In this document: positions 10,399 to 19,590 of the stretch, in pieces
Position numbering within the stretch: the first letter of the stretch is position 1
Layout: every line of letters starts with the position of its first letter
From: an uncultured Candidatus Altimarinota bacterium
Lineage (GTDB): Bacteria; Patescibacteriota; Gracilibacteria; BD1-5; JAGOOR01
DNA: 25,115 nt
Direction: 5' to 3'
NCBI GenBank assembly: GCA_937924685.1
Contig: CALEVN010000028.1
Location: forward strand, 1-25,115
The notes under the pieces: generated by a model
Database searches by the model: none
Told to the model about the DNA's origin: nothing
Seen by the model: only the letters and a program-made list of their open reading frames with translations
Program-made: the position numbers and the translations under genes

Positions 10399-10968
10399 TT
10401 ATTTTTTTGAATAATATCCTTCCCGTACAGTCGTTTTTCCTGTTTCTCGATCCTGGTAAACGAGAGAATCTGCTGGAACATCTGTGCCGACATGGATATT
10501 GGCACCTATTTTGACTCCATCATGAATGGTGGTGGTTTGGTTTGCTTTGACAGATATGACACTATTACAGCCGAAAAACACATTGTTTCCTATGATAAAA
10601 CGTCCTTTACCTGTTCCATCGTAGTTTGCACACTTAAATCATCCGCCAAAGTTTACTTTTTCTCCTGTTTCTGAACTGATGATACTCGTACCAGGATGTT
10701 TTGCTTTATTGTTTTTCCCAAGTGTGCATTTTTTTACTTCGCCCCCGATAATACAGCCTGTGTCGAGAGTTGATTCCCGTATGATTCCTCCCCAGAGGAT
10801 TTCTACATTTTCTTTGAGCGTACTTTTTTCTACCCGAGCATTGCCCTCGATGGCAACATTATCTGCGAGAGTAGAATCAGAGATATAACAAAAAGGTCCG
10901 ATATGTACATTTTCTCCGATAATGCAATTGATCACGTGAGAGCTTGGATGTATGGTATTGCCTGACAT
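10399..10968 (-). CDS. Left-handed beta-helix protein, GlmU C-domain-like
   Basis: A 189-residue protein made almost entirely of hexapeptide turns (for example IGENVHIGP, LADNVAIEG, IGNNVFFG, DGVKIGANIHVG). VNFGGGFKCANYDGTGKG corresponds to the acetyl-CoA/active-site stretch GAGTxxCNYDGxxK of GlmU, with one Gly from UGA at 10639-10641, and it ends with TDVPADSLV like GlmU. The N-terminal nucleotidyltransferase half of GlmU is absent. It may be a glucosamine-1-phosphate or other sugar N/O-acetyltransferase. It is the middle gene of a three-gene operon, 9 bases after yvcK and one base before the metallophosphoesterase. Confidence 0.78.
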
Positions 10969-10977
10969 GAGGGCATT

Positions 10978-11910
10978 TTAGTCAAAAAATTTTTTTATCC
11001 ACTCGGCTACCCTTTTCCCATCATGGCGTAGCGTATTTCTCTTGATGCTATCATATTTTCCGTCTATGTTATTTGCTGGTGTGGTAAGTATATTCATTTG
11101 GCTTATAGAATTATCTGAATGTGATTTGACCACTAGATTTTCTTGTATTCCCGACCCATCATGAGCGAGAATGTGATCAAAATGAGCAATACCAGTAAAC
11201 CTCTGTATCTCCTCTCGATAGTCATCGAGTGAGTAGCCATCGCAATGACCAGGGGGGAAATTGGCGGCATTGGCTATGTAGATTTTTTTTGCATGAGATT
11301 TTTTATATGCATCGAGAATTCCATCCGGTAAGAGACATGCTATCAGGGAAGTGTAGAGTGTTCCAGGTCAGAGGATAATACAATCTGCGGTGAGAATCTT
11401 TTCGAGAGCGTCTTTTGATGCGCTTACTTTCGGAGTCAATGCTATCTCGGCTATATTGCGTGTGAGATTTTGAGATTGTACTATTGGTCATTCTCAGACA
11501 ATAATTTCATTATTTTTCGTTCGTACCATGATGTCATGGACCATGGAAGTGACAGGAATAACAGCATGTCTCGTATAGCTTAAAAGAATGTGGGCTCTTT
11601 TTATTCCTTCTTCGAAACCGTAGGTCTCGATGAGCCCGAGGAGCCAGAGATTTCCAGATGTGTGTCCTGCGAGAAAACCTGTATCATGTCTATAGCCCAG
11701 CCATCGCTTACTGTCACCACCGAGAGCAGCGAGATTTTTTACTATATCTCCGAGTGCGGGCACATCATATGATTTTCGTATCACACCCGAGCTTCCTCCA
11801 CTATCACCTGTGGCTATTATGGCACTGATTTTCCAATCTTCTTCATGCCTGAAAGCAGTGAGAAGGTGAGATATTCATGAACCACCACCGATAAGTACTA
11901 TGTGCTTCAT
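10978..11910 (-). CDS. yvcK: YvcK/CofD-family protein (gluconeogenesis factor-like)
   Basis: A 310-residue protein. The N-terminus IVLIGGGSGISHLL (the Gly after Ser is UGA at 11875-11877) is the nucleotide-sugar-binding loop, followed by ATGDSGGSSG, PALGDIVKNLAAL, LAGHTSGNLWLLGL, CIILGPGTLYTSLI and YIANAANFPPGHCDGYSL, the standard blocks of YvcK. In firmicutes YvcK binds UDP-GlcNAc and is needed for cell-wall precursor balance on gluconeogenic carbon. Position next to a GlmU-like acetyltransferase fits that link to amino-sugar metabolism. It is the first gene of the operon running to the terminator at 9211-9242. Start ATG at 11910; an overlapping promoter-like site would give a nearly leaderless mRNA. 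Confidence 0.88.
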
Positions 11911-11919
11911 AATTTGCGC

Positions 11920-11947
11920 AGTCTAGATTGTTTTCACTTTTTGTCTA
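11920..11947 (-). promoter_or_regulatory. Possible yvcK promoter
   Basis: Minus strand TAGACA (11942-11947) and TAGACT (11920-11925), spacer 16. The start of transcription would fall about 3 bases before the ATG. It overlaps a divergent plus-strand candidate, so the two genes would compete for polymerase. Confidence 0.35.
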
Positions 11948-11960
11948 AAAAAAATATACT
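11931..11960 (+). promoter_or_regulatory. Possible promoter of the protease gene
   Basis: Plus strand TTTTCA (11931-11936) and TATACT (11955-11960), spacer 18. The predicted start coincides with the ATG at 11967, so the message would be leaderless. Confidence 0.35.
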
Positions 11961-11966
11961 TCCCCC

Positions 11967-12656
11967 ATGAAAAAACATACGTGCCAGATAATAATCATAT
12001 GACTCATATTGATAGGAATATTTACATTTTTCAATATGAGAACGGGGGCGTCAGAAAAATCGCACTGAACACAAACCATTATTCAGAAAACTCTTTCTTC
12101 TCTTGTCCTTATTTCTGATACAAAGGGTGTAATAGGCGCTGGAACTATAATAGATACGAGACATGGTATCGTCCTGACCAGTAAGCATTTTTTTGTTACA
12201 GGCGGTCACTACACTCTTCGGACAGAAGACGGACTTATCTATGATATAAAAAAAATCGTACCCAACCTAGATCATGACATTGCCCTGGTTCAGATTAATC
12301 CAGACAGTTCTTTTCAAGAGCATGATTCCCTCCATGTGATTGATTCTCAGGCTCTCCTCGAACGAGGAGATACTATTTTGTCGTTTGGTGCCTTGGCTAT
12401 CAATTCATCATTTGCTGTATCTCAGGGGATCATATCTGATACACATCAGAAATTGGCGATTAATAACTCAGATAATACTGATTATTTTATTCAGACTGAC
12501 GTGAACGCTCAGAGTGGGTTTAGTGGTGGCCCCTTGATTGATGAGCGAGGTCAGGTCATCGGCGTTAATACGGCCGTTTTTTGAGTAAATACGAGTATCT
12601 CATGGAGTACTCCTGTGACCAGAGATGAAGTACAGGAAATAATGTCAAAATTTTAA
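11967..12656 (+). CDS. Secreted trypsin-like (HtrA-type) serine protease, no PDZ
   Basis: A 229-residue protein with an N-terminal hydrophobic segment (about residues 7-22, one Gly from UGA) that acts as a signal or anchor. The chymotrypsin-fold triad is visible: His74 in VLTSKHFF, Asp104 in HDIALVQI and Ser186 in SGFSGGPL, preceded by IQTDVN as in DegP-type proteases. GNSGGPL is altered to GFSGGPL and TNxHV to TSKHF, but the catalytic residues are intact. DegP-like PDZ domains are absent, so this is a minimal protease of the cell surface, possibly for processing or quality control of exported proteins such as the convergent pilin-like and FecR-like products. UGA also occurs in VFGVNTS near the end. 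Confidence 0.83.
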
Positions 12657-12660
12657 GGAA

Positions 12661-13251
12661 TTATTTTTTGGTAAATTCTTGTTCGAGTGTAATTTTTGTA
12701 TCACTCGTGCTTCACCAAGTGACTTCTACACGGGCTTTGATGCATTTTTTGAGATCTTGAGGATTGTTACATTTCTCAAAATCTACCTTTCTCGTAAATC
12801 TCGTACGACAGCTCGAGGTCAGATTACCACCGCAGATCGGAGTAGCTGTCTTTGTACACGAATTTGCTGTTCAGGAGAGTTTTTCTTGAGAATACCATCC
12901 ATCTGGATTGATGCAGACGCTAAAGTCGCCCGTCTTTGATAGAAGCGTTTTTGTATCAGAGAAAATATAGGTTTCGGATGTGAGTGGACAGAGTCCGTAA
13001 TTTTTACTATCTATCGTAAAAAAACATCCGTTTGCACCGAAAGATTTCATTATGAACGTATCACGCAGAGCCCCGATGGACTCTAAGCCTTCTTTGGCGA
13101 TATTGAGTGCTGTGAGACGATCATCGGTGAGCTTGGCCAGCTTCTGACCATTATTTACCATCGAATAAATACCAACGATGGATATGCTGATGATGAGCAT
13201 CATGACGACGACCTCTACGATAGAAGATCATGCATTTTTATTTCTCATCAT
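12661..13251 (-). CDS. Type IV prepilin-like protein
   Basis: A 196-residue protein. The N-terminus NAGSSIVEVVVMMLII has the prepilin-peptidase site: Gly at -1 (UGA at 13228-13230), Glu at +5, then about 20 hydrophobic residues and a long amphipathic helix (IAKEGLESIGALRD). The globular part has many cysteines (at least seven), probably disulfides, and a C-terminal beta-rich region ending TKK. Under the standard code the leader and the last 70 residues would be lost. ATG at 13251 and 13248 are both possible. It follows the FecR-like gene by 7 bases, so the two are probably one transcript. A major pilin, minor pilin or pseudopilin role cannot be decided. Confidence 0.78.
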
Positions 13252-13258
13252 GGGGAAA

Positions 13259-14665
13259 TTAACGTGAGACTTCGCCAGAGACAGTTCGTGATACAGGAGA
13301 GAGTTTTTTTATGACAAAGAGTTGTTTGTAAATCTCATTATCTTGGGCATCAAAATATCGAATAGTGTAGGTGTTGACACCCTCCTGCATGTTACCAAAT
13401 TGCTGATTTGCAAAATAATACCAAGATGTTCCATTGACAGCAAAAGATCCAAGTTTGAAGTCGTTGATAGTAATATGATGGACAACATTGCTAGCAACGC
13501 GTCACTCGATTTTTACTTTTGTATCTCGAGTCTCGAAAAAATCAGTACTTGGAGAAATAATCTTGAATCGATTGTCTGGTTTGTATGTTTCTACTTGAGC
13601 ACGAGCTGATGTCCCACTCGTAGCAGTTTGAGCCGTAGTGCTGACCCCAGGAGCTGTGGTGTACACTGTGATAACACCTTTTGAGAGCATTGTGCCAGAG
13701 ACGTCATAGGTACGGTAGACGATATTATTTTCTTTTGCTGTGAGTGCGACACCGCTGAGACTGAATGTCTGTTTTGCTGGGTCGACTGTTGCAGGAGCAT
13801 TGTTGATGACAACACGAGCGACATTGGCTGAAAGTACACGACCCGATACAGTGACAGATTTTCATTCTACTGTGCTTTCATCGACAGGAGATTCAAAGAG
13901 GACGAGGCTACCAGTGCCTGTCGTGCTTGGAATTGTGCTCGTTGTCGTTGTTCCAGGAGTCATTGCGGGCGTGATGTATGCTGAAGCGCCGTTTGATTTC
14001 ATCCAATCAGAAGAAAGGGCTTCTGGATTGATCGGTACTATACGAGAGGTGATATCTTCTGGCGTGAGTGTTTTGAGAGAAGAATAGTTGAGTTGTTTAC
14101 CAGCTCCGATTTCCTGAGATGATCCAGCGAGTGTTACAGTTGCGCTTCCTTGGAGGACAGTGATGGTTGTAAAAAGTTCATTTTTTGAGACATTGAGGAC
14201 TGTTGTTGAAGCAGGAGTGAGAGTGACACCGACGAGATCAAATGTCATATCGGATGTATCAGATTGGATCCAGAGGTCCTTGTTTTCGAGACGGAATTGT
14301 GATTTACCATCATTCGTTGGGCCGAGGTATCTGAGCTTTGTGCCAGTGTTGAGATTGAGTGTGTTTTTTGGATTACCGAGAAGAGCGACTTGCCCTGTAC
14401 CATTCTTTATTTCAATAAAATCGAGAGAAGCGAGGGGTGTATTTGCATTGACGTCTTTTTGTTTGTTATCTGCATCAACTATGTTTGCACTGCTTGTACT
14501 ATCTGGGAGACGGAGACTCGCAGCGGCATTTTCGAGAGATGCGCTACTCGTACCTCCACCTATGAACTTGCCAATAAGAATAATCAATATGAGCGCTGCA
14601 AGTCCGAGAAGGATTCTTGTCCAGAGGACTGATTGAGACTGAGTAGGGGAATATTGGCCGCGCAT
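13259..14665 (-). CDS. Membrane-anchored FecR-domain surface protein with Ig-like repeats
   Basis: A 468-residue protein. Residues about 13-33 form one transmembrane anchor preceded by a polar N-terminus; after a linker, residues about 95-200 resemble the FecR periplasmic fold (GTKLRYLGP, KDLWIQ, TVLQGSATVTLAG, IGAGKQLNYS). A Thr/Ser-rich spacer (TPGTTTTSTIPSTTGTG) leads to two Ig-like/Big-type beta-sandwich units (starting about 260 and about 385, with SPVDESTVEGKSVTVSG and SPSTDFFETRDTKVKIEG, both joined by UGA-coded Gly). There is no sigma or anti-sigma partner, so signalling through FecR is not indicated; an adhesin or envelope scaffold is more likely. The start ATG at 14665 sits about 23 bases from a candidate promoter start. 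Confidence 0.75.
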
Positions 14666-14694
14666 AAAAGTGAATCAGGAGTAAAAGTGTTTCG

Positions 14695-14722
14695 ATAATA
14701 ACAAATGCAAGTCTGTCTACAA
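14695..14722 (-). promoter_or_regulatory. Possible promoter of the FecR-like/pilin operon
   Basis: Minus strand TTGTAG (14717-14722) and TATTAT (14695-14700), spacer 16, in the 99-base gap after era. Transcription would begin near 14688. Confidence 0.35.
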
Positions 14723-14764
14723 GTGTTTTTCGCTCTTCTTTGCGTCTCCTGGGTTTTTTTATGT

Positions 14765-15634
14765 TTACATCTTTCCTAAAACTTTCCTAGTAATATTTTC
14801 ACGATCCTGCCAATTCTCTGAGACTTTGACATGGAGCTCGAGGTATACTTTTTTCTCAAAAAGGTCTTGAAGGTCACGTCGAGCGAGAGTCCCGATATCT
14901 TTTATTTTTGAACCGTGATTTCCAACGAGGATTTTTTTCTGTGATTCTGATGTACAAAATATATAGGCGAGTATTTTTACGAGTTTGCCTTTATCTTCCA
15001 TAGTTTCTACTTCGACGTAGGTATGGTGAGGGACTTCTTCGTAGGTTGTTTGAAATACTTTTTCACGAATAATCTCGCTGACTCGTGTATAGACATCCTG
15101 ATCCGTAATATCTGATTCTGGGTAGAGGAGGGGGCCAGTGGGAAGTTTTTCTCCAACTGCTTTTGTGACCTCATCGATTCCCTCGTGAGTTATATTTGAG
15201 ACAAAAATAGCTTCTTTTGGAAATCTTTTTTTATCTTTTTCAGAGAGAAGATCAGATTTTGTGACAATCGTTATCACTGGTACTTTTGCCTCACTGACAA
15301 TACGGTCGATGATGAGCTCTTCTTCGCCTTTTGCTCTCGAGCCATCGATCACACGGAGAATAATATCAGTATCATTGAGAGCGTTTTTGGTTACCCAGTT
15401 GATCGACTGATTCCAGTGATGGGCACTCGAGTGGAGACCAGGAACATCCTGAAAAATAATCTGGTACATATCATTTGTGTGGATACCGCGGATGAGCCGT
15501 CTCGTTGTCTGTGGAATCGAGGAAACGATACTAATCTTATCATCGATGACCGCATTGATAAAGCTCGATTTACCTGCACTAGGTCTCCCAAGCAGAGTGA
15601 CATATCCTACATGACGTTGTTTTGTTTCTTTCAT
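14765..15634 (-). CDS. era: GTPase Era
   Basis: A 289-residue protein from ATG at 15634. Era binds the 3' end of 16S rRNA and helps assemble the 30S subunit. G1 is GRPSAGKSS (usual GRPNVGKST), the switch region has IPQTTRR, G3 is QDVPGLH (usual DTPG), and G4 is TKSD (usual NKID). The C-terminal KH domain has VGNHGSKIKDIGTLARRDL and VYLELHVKVSENWQD, which identify Era. Four of these are departures from the textbook residues but keep the GKS and DxxG core. The frame stays open upstream to 15889; I prefer 15634 because the G domain begins only 15 residues later. No in-frame UGA is seen in this gene. Divergent from rny. Confidence 0.87.
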   Translation of the reverse strand: MKETKQRHVGYVTLLGRPSAGKSSFINAVIDDKISIVSSIPQTTRRLIRGIHTNDMYQIIFQDVPGLHSSAHHWNQSINWVTKNALNDTDIILRVIDGSRAKGEEELIIDRIVSEAKVPVITIVTKSDLLSEKDKKRFPKEAIFVSNITHEGIDEVTKAVGEKLPTGPLLYPESDITDQDVYTRVSEIIREKVFQTTYEEVPHHTYVEVETMEDKGKLVKILAYIFCTSESQKKILVGNHGSKIKDIGTLARRDLQDLFEKKVYLELHVKVSENWQDRENITRKVLGKM

Positions 15635-15911
15635 TCCTGTATCATAGTAATTTTTGACAAAAGGCGAGTTTTTTATTGATACGTACTTATAAAATTTCTT
15701 GCCCTTCAGATATTTTTTGCTACTATACCCATGATCGAAATTTCCAAACTCTTTGATAAAATATAACTGATACTTGAGACGGCGTTTGAAGAATATACAA
15801 CCAGATGAATGGTATCGATAATTGTCACACATACTGTTCGCACCACATGAAAAGAAAACCTTTATCACAGAGAGGGGAGAAGTCATCACTTTAGTTTTTT
15901 ATTTCCATCTT
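15635..15911. other. Intergenic region between era and rny, with an open frame joined to era
   Basis: No separate gene is recognised. On the minus strand 84 codons remain open in frame with era back to ATG 15886, encoding a Lys/Tyr/Cys-rich stretch unlike known Era N-termini (for example CDNYRYHSSGCIFFKRRL). It may be untranslated leader, a short independent ORF, or a lineage-specific N-terminal extension. I see no tRNA fold, and promoter-like hexamers are weak. Confidence 0.4.
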
Positions 15912-17441
15912 ATGTTTTCGTTTTGAAGCCTTTTTATAGGCTTGCTCATCGGTGTATGAGTGTTTTTCTTTTACACAACTGTGATAAAGAAACAGTGAGG
16001 TATGCGAGCGGATAGTATCGTGAATGCTGCAGAAAAAGAAGCCAATGACATCCGTCGAAAGGCTGATCATGATGCTCAAAAAATCATGGACGATGCTCGT
16101 AAACAGGCAAAAGAAGATCGTGATCGTGCGGCTGATATAGAAAAAAAAGCCATCGACATAGAGAAACGTCTCGAACAAAAAGAAGAGAAACTCGATCAAA
16201 AGCTCGATGAACTCGTCAAAAAGACAGAAGAACTCAATCTCGCAAAAGAATCACTCGCTCGGGAAGAAGAACTCCTCGGTAAAAAGAAAGATGAGATTGC
16301 AAAAAAACTCTCTGAAGTGGCAAAACTCTCTCCAGAAGATGCTCGTGCTAAACTTCTCCAGCAAATTGAAGAACAATATGAGTCTGATTTTATAAAGCAT
16401 ATAGACATCAAAAAATCAGAACTTCGTAATCGTGAAGAAGAAGTCTGCCGTGAGATCCTTGTGAACTCTATGCAGCAGTATGCTGGTGCTGTCACTGCTG
16501 AGACAACACAGACGACTATCGAGCTCGAAAGTGATGATCTCAAGGGCCGTATCATTGGTAAAGAAGGTCGAAATATTACCACTTTTGAAAAGGAAACAGG
16601 TGTGTCTATCATCATCGACGATACTCCAAATACGATTTTTATCTCAAGTTTTGATCTTTTCCGTCGCTACGTCGCAAAGAAGTCTCTCGAAGATCTCCTC
16701 TCAGACAAGAGAATCCAACCAGCACGTATCGAAGAAATCGTTCAGAACAATCAAAAAGACGCTGAAAAACTCCTTCTCAAACTCGGTCAACAAGTCCTCT
16801 CTGAGATGAATATTTCTGGTTTCCCAGACGAGATCGTGAGCCTCATCGGTAAGCTACGATTCCGTACGAGCTTCGGCCAAAATATCCTCAAACACTCTCA
16901 AGAAGTCGCTTACATCGCTGAATCTATCGCGAAACAAGTCGGTGCGGATGCTGAAATCGCTCTCAAGGGTGGTATGCTCCACGATATTGGTAAGGCTCTC
17001 GATCATGATATCGAAGGGACACATCCAGAAATCGGTGGAAAAATTCTTCGTAAATATGCATTTGATGAAAAACTCATCAATATAACAGAAGCTCATCATG
17101 GTGCTATACCAGCGACTTGTATCGAAACAGGTATCATCATGATCGCGGATGCTATCAGTGCTGTCCGACCTGGTGCTCGTCGTGCGAATGTCGAAGAATA
17201 TATCAAGCGTATGAAGGACATGGAGAATCTCGTTCTCAGCTTCGCTGGTGTAGAAAAAGCCTATGCTCTCTCGGCTGGTCGTGAAGTCCGCGTTTTCGTC
17301 GATGCTCGTAAAACTTCTGATCTCGAAGCAGAGAAGCTCGCTCGTGAAATCGCTGTCGGTATTCAGGATAATCTCCAATACCCAGGTGAAGTGAAGGTCA
17401 TGGTGAGCCGTGAAAACCGCTATATCGAATACGCGAGATAA
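15912..17441 (+). CDS. rny: Ribonuclease Y
   Basis: A 509-residue endoribonuclease that initiates mRNA decay at the membrane. The true start is ATG 15912, not the ATG at 16002: reading UGA (15924, 15957, 15996) as Gly restores an N-terminal membrane helix (LFIGLLIGVGVFFFY) as in other RNase Y. A Lys/Glu-rich coiled coil follows (about residues 35-165), then the KH domain beginning GRIIGKEGRNI (about 212), then the HD domain with MLHDIGKALDHD (H357, D358) and ITEAHHGAIP, ending RENRYIEYAR. Apart from the first 30 codons Gly is written GGN, and codon use looks optimised (many CTC, CGT), suggesting strong expression. Its stop directly abuts the stop of the convergent beta-CASP nuclease gene. Confidence 0.93.
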
Positions 17442-19481
17442 TTATTTATGATCTTTTGAATGTCTTTTTTGACGATGGAAAAGTGTGCTTCTCGGTACTC
17501 CCATCGGTCTCTGAGGTTTTAGTTGGTCCTGAAGTCTTCTTTGCTCCCAGTATCCTCTTATAGAAGGTGGATTTTCAGCATTTTTTTTGCTTGGAATGTT
17601 TTTTTTGCTTGGAGCAAAAGTATATTCTTGGCTTGTAACAGGTAATATCACTTTTATTCTTTTTTGAATAATGATAGGGTCCTGTATGAGTCTCATATAG
17701 AGCGCTTCTCGGGCTTTTTCTGAGCCATGGTTGAGGTAGATCGTACCACCTTCTTTTACGACTGTTCTTGCATATTTTACCAAACCAGGAGCATCTTCAT
17801 GTCCAGAGAAACCTGAAAAAACATGCGTCTTTTGTCATTTTCCGAGTCTTCTTTGTTCTGGGCTCTCGCTTGTCGTCTGGAACGGTTTTCTCGAGAATAG
17901 GTTGTGCCCATTGCTCCCGATATCTCCGTGATAGTTGGCACTGGCTATATGAATATTCTCTTGATCTAATAGATACTCGAGTACTGCACCTGCAGGTGAA
18001 CCATTTTTAGGGAAAAAACCACCTCCTGCAAAAAATATTCTACATTTTTTTCATGGTTTACGCAGTGCGCTCAGCTGAGATTTTTTATGATCTACTTGAA
18101 ATTCTTTCCAAAATTTTCGAATCTCTTTCTCCATTGGATGTTTGTTCTTCTGTGCTATTCTTAACAAATCTTGGATCATGTTGCCAAAATGATATACATC
18201 TACTTTTTCAAGGAGTGATGGGTTATCTCTCAAGAGCCGTCTCCATAATTCAAACATAACGACGATTGGTCGGTCAAGGCTAATTATTGGGAAAATAATA
18301 TCTTCTCATTTTTCAATTGCATCGCACATGACACGGTCCATTTCCTGTAGAGCTATCTCTCTATTTTTATGTTCTCTATCACCGTAAGTGGATTCTAGTA
18401 TGAGTACATCTGCTTTATTTTCGAGTCCCGCATCATCAGCTTGAGCATATGGGGGTTCTAATTGTGTATTTCAGCGATCACCACTGAATAGGATGCCTAT
18501 TTTTCTTCATGTTTCATCTGTTGTTTCTATATATGCTTGTGCTGAAGGCACTATTTGGGTGTGACCAGAATTTTTGAATTGGACAATAACTCGCTCTCAA
18601 TTTTTTGCATCGTCACGAAGTAAATGTCCTATTTTATGACGTGTTGAAAAGCCGAGTTCCTCAATCCGACTCAAACTATTACTTACATCTTTTGGCGTAA
18701 TAATCCCTTGTTTTCCAAGTTCTATCATCTTTTTGGAACGTATTTTTCCAATAGCTTCAAAGAAAATACTTTCAGGTATTGGTGTATGTTGATACGTGTG
18801 ATAAAAATGATCATCTCCAAGTAATTCTCCTAGTTGTCGGAGAGAATATTTTTCGAGACCCAAACTTGACCATATTTGTTGTTCTAGTTCATCTAATTGC
18901 TGTACAAGTCTCATATGTTCTTGTCCTGCTTCATCAGCACTCTGAGTTTCTTTTGTTCGTCCACCTCATTTTCATCTCTGCACTGTATGATGAGCAATTT
19001 TATGTTCCAAGGCCAACATCCTCCTCACCAATTTTTTTGTATTTTTTTCCCATTCATCAATAGCGTACGTTGGATTGCGTTCATTTCTTCTTTTCCAAGC
19101 TTCGCGGACCATAACTCCAATCGCATCTTTATTTTTTTCGGGACAATATACAACTGCATTTGGATTTTCCTTGGCTGCCTGGGGGAAATCTCATACATGA
19201 TCTGTGTGTGTATGGAGCAGGAAAATAGCATCAACATCTGCTGGAAAATGAAGAGCTTCCATGCGATTTCATTCTGATGTTTCTTCGCGAATAGCGCTTC
19301 CAGCATCGACTAGAACTCGCAGGACTACCGTTCATGTTTTATCAAGTATCTCTAATATTGTTCCGGATGGTGTGACGTTTCCACTGACCGCTCAGAGAAA
19401 TTTTAATCGTATATTTGGGAGTAAAGTAGGGTCATTTTTTTCTTTTGCAGAATTAGAACCTTTAGCATTTATATCTCCCAT
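17442..19481 (-). CDS. Beta-CASP metallo-beta-lactamase nuclease with helical insertion
   Basis: A 679-residue protein, spread over several fragments without UGA = Gly. Metallo-beta-lactamase motifs: LVDAG, LLHTHTDHVGD (H90, H92, D94, H95), a later His in NSGHTQIVPS, and LFSGDRG. Beta-CASP motifs: ILESTYGDREH (motif A), FSGFSGHEDAPGL (motif B, H561) and LNHGSEKARE (motif C). Such enzymes are RNases of the YSH1/RNA-specificity group. Between HxHxDH and the third motif there is a long helical, charged insertion (roughly residues 125-295), and the C-terminus is a basic Lys/Arg-rich tail of about 60 residues probably for RNA. Convergent with RNase Y; the two may share roles in RNA turnover, which is inference. 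Start ATG at 19481. Confidence 0.85.
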
Positions 19482-19514
19482 AATATGAAATTATAAATTT
19501 ATTTTTTATATATT

Positions 19515-19542
19515 CTTATACTGATATATCTAATTTTATCAA
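19515..19542 (-). promoter_or_regulatory. Probable promoter of the beta-CASP nuclease gene
   Basis: Minus strand TTGATA (19537-19542) and TATAAG (19515-19520), spacer 16. The leader to the ATG at 19481 would be about 26 bases. Confidence 0.45.
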
Positions 19543-19555
19543 ACTATTTTTCATA

Positions 19556-19583
19556 TTTGCATCTTCACTCTATTTCATATACT
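19556..19583 (+). promoter_or_regulatory. Probable promoter of the lgt-like gene
   Basis: Plus strand TTTGCA (19556-19561) and TATACT (19578-19583), spacer 16. The transcription start would fall at or within a base or two of the ATG at 19591, giving a leaderless message. Confidence 0.4.
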
Positions 19584-19590
19584 AGCAAAT

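Noticed and set aside
9883..10888. Several frames of 60-120 codons overlapping the metallophosphoesterase and beta-helix genes
   Set aside because: Other-frame shadows; the real frames carry complete family motifs.
13740..14636. Open frames of 115 and 158 codons on the plus strand opposite the FecR-like gene
   Set aside because: Antisense shadows; the minus-strand frame has a membrane anchor, domain structure and continuity over 468 codons.
16196..17378. Long antisense open frames opposite rny
   Set aside because: They are Ser- and Asp-rich shadows created by the Lys/Glu codons of rny and show no protein family character.
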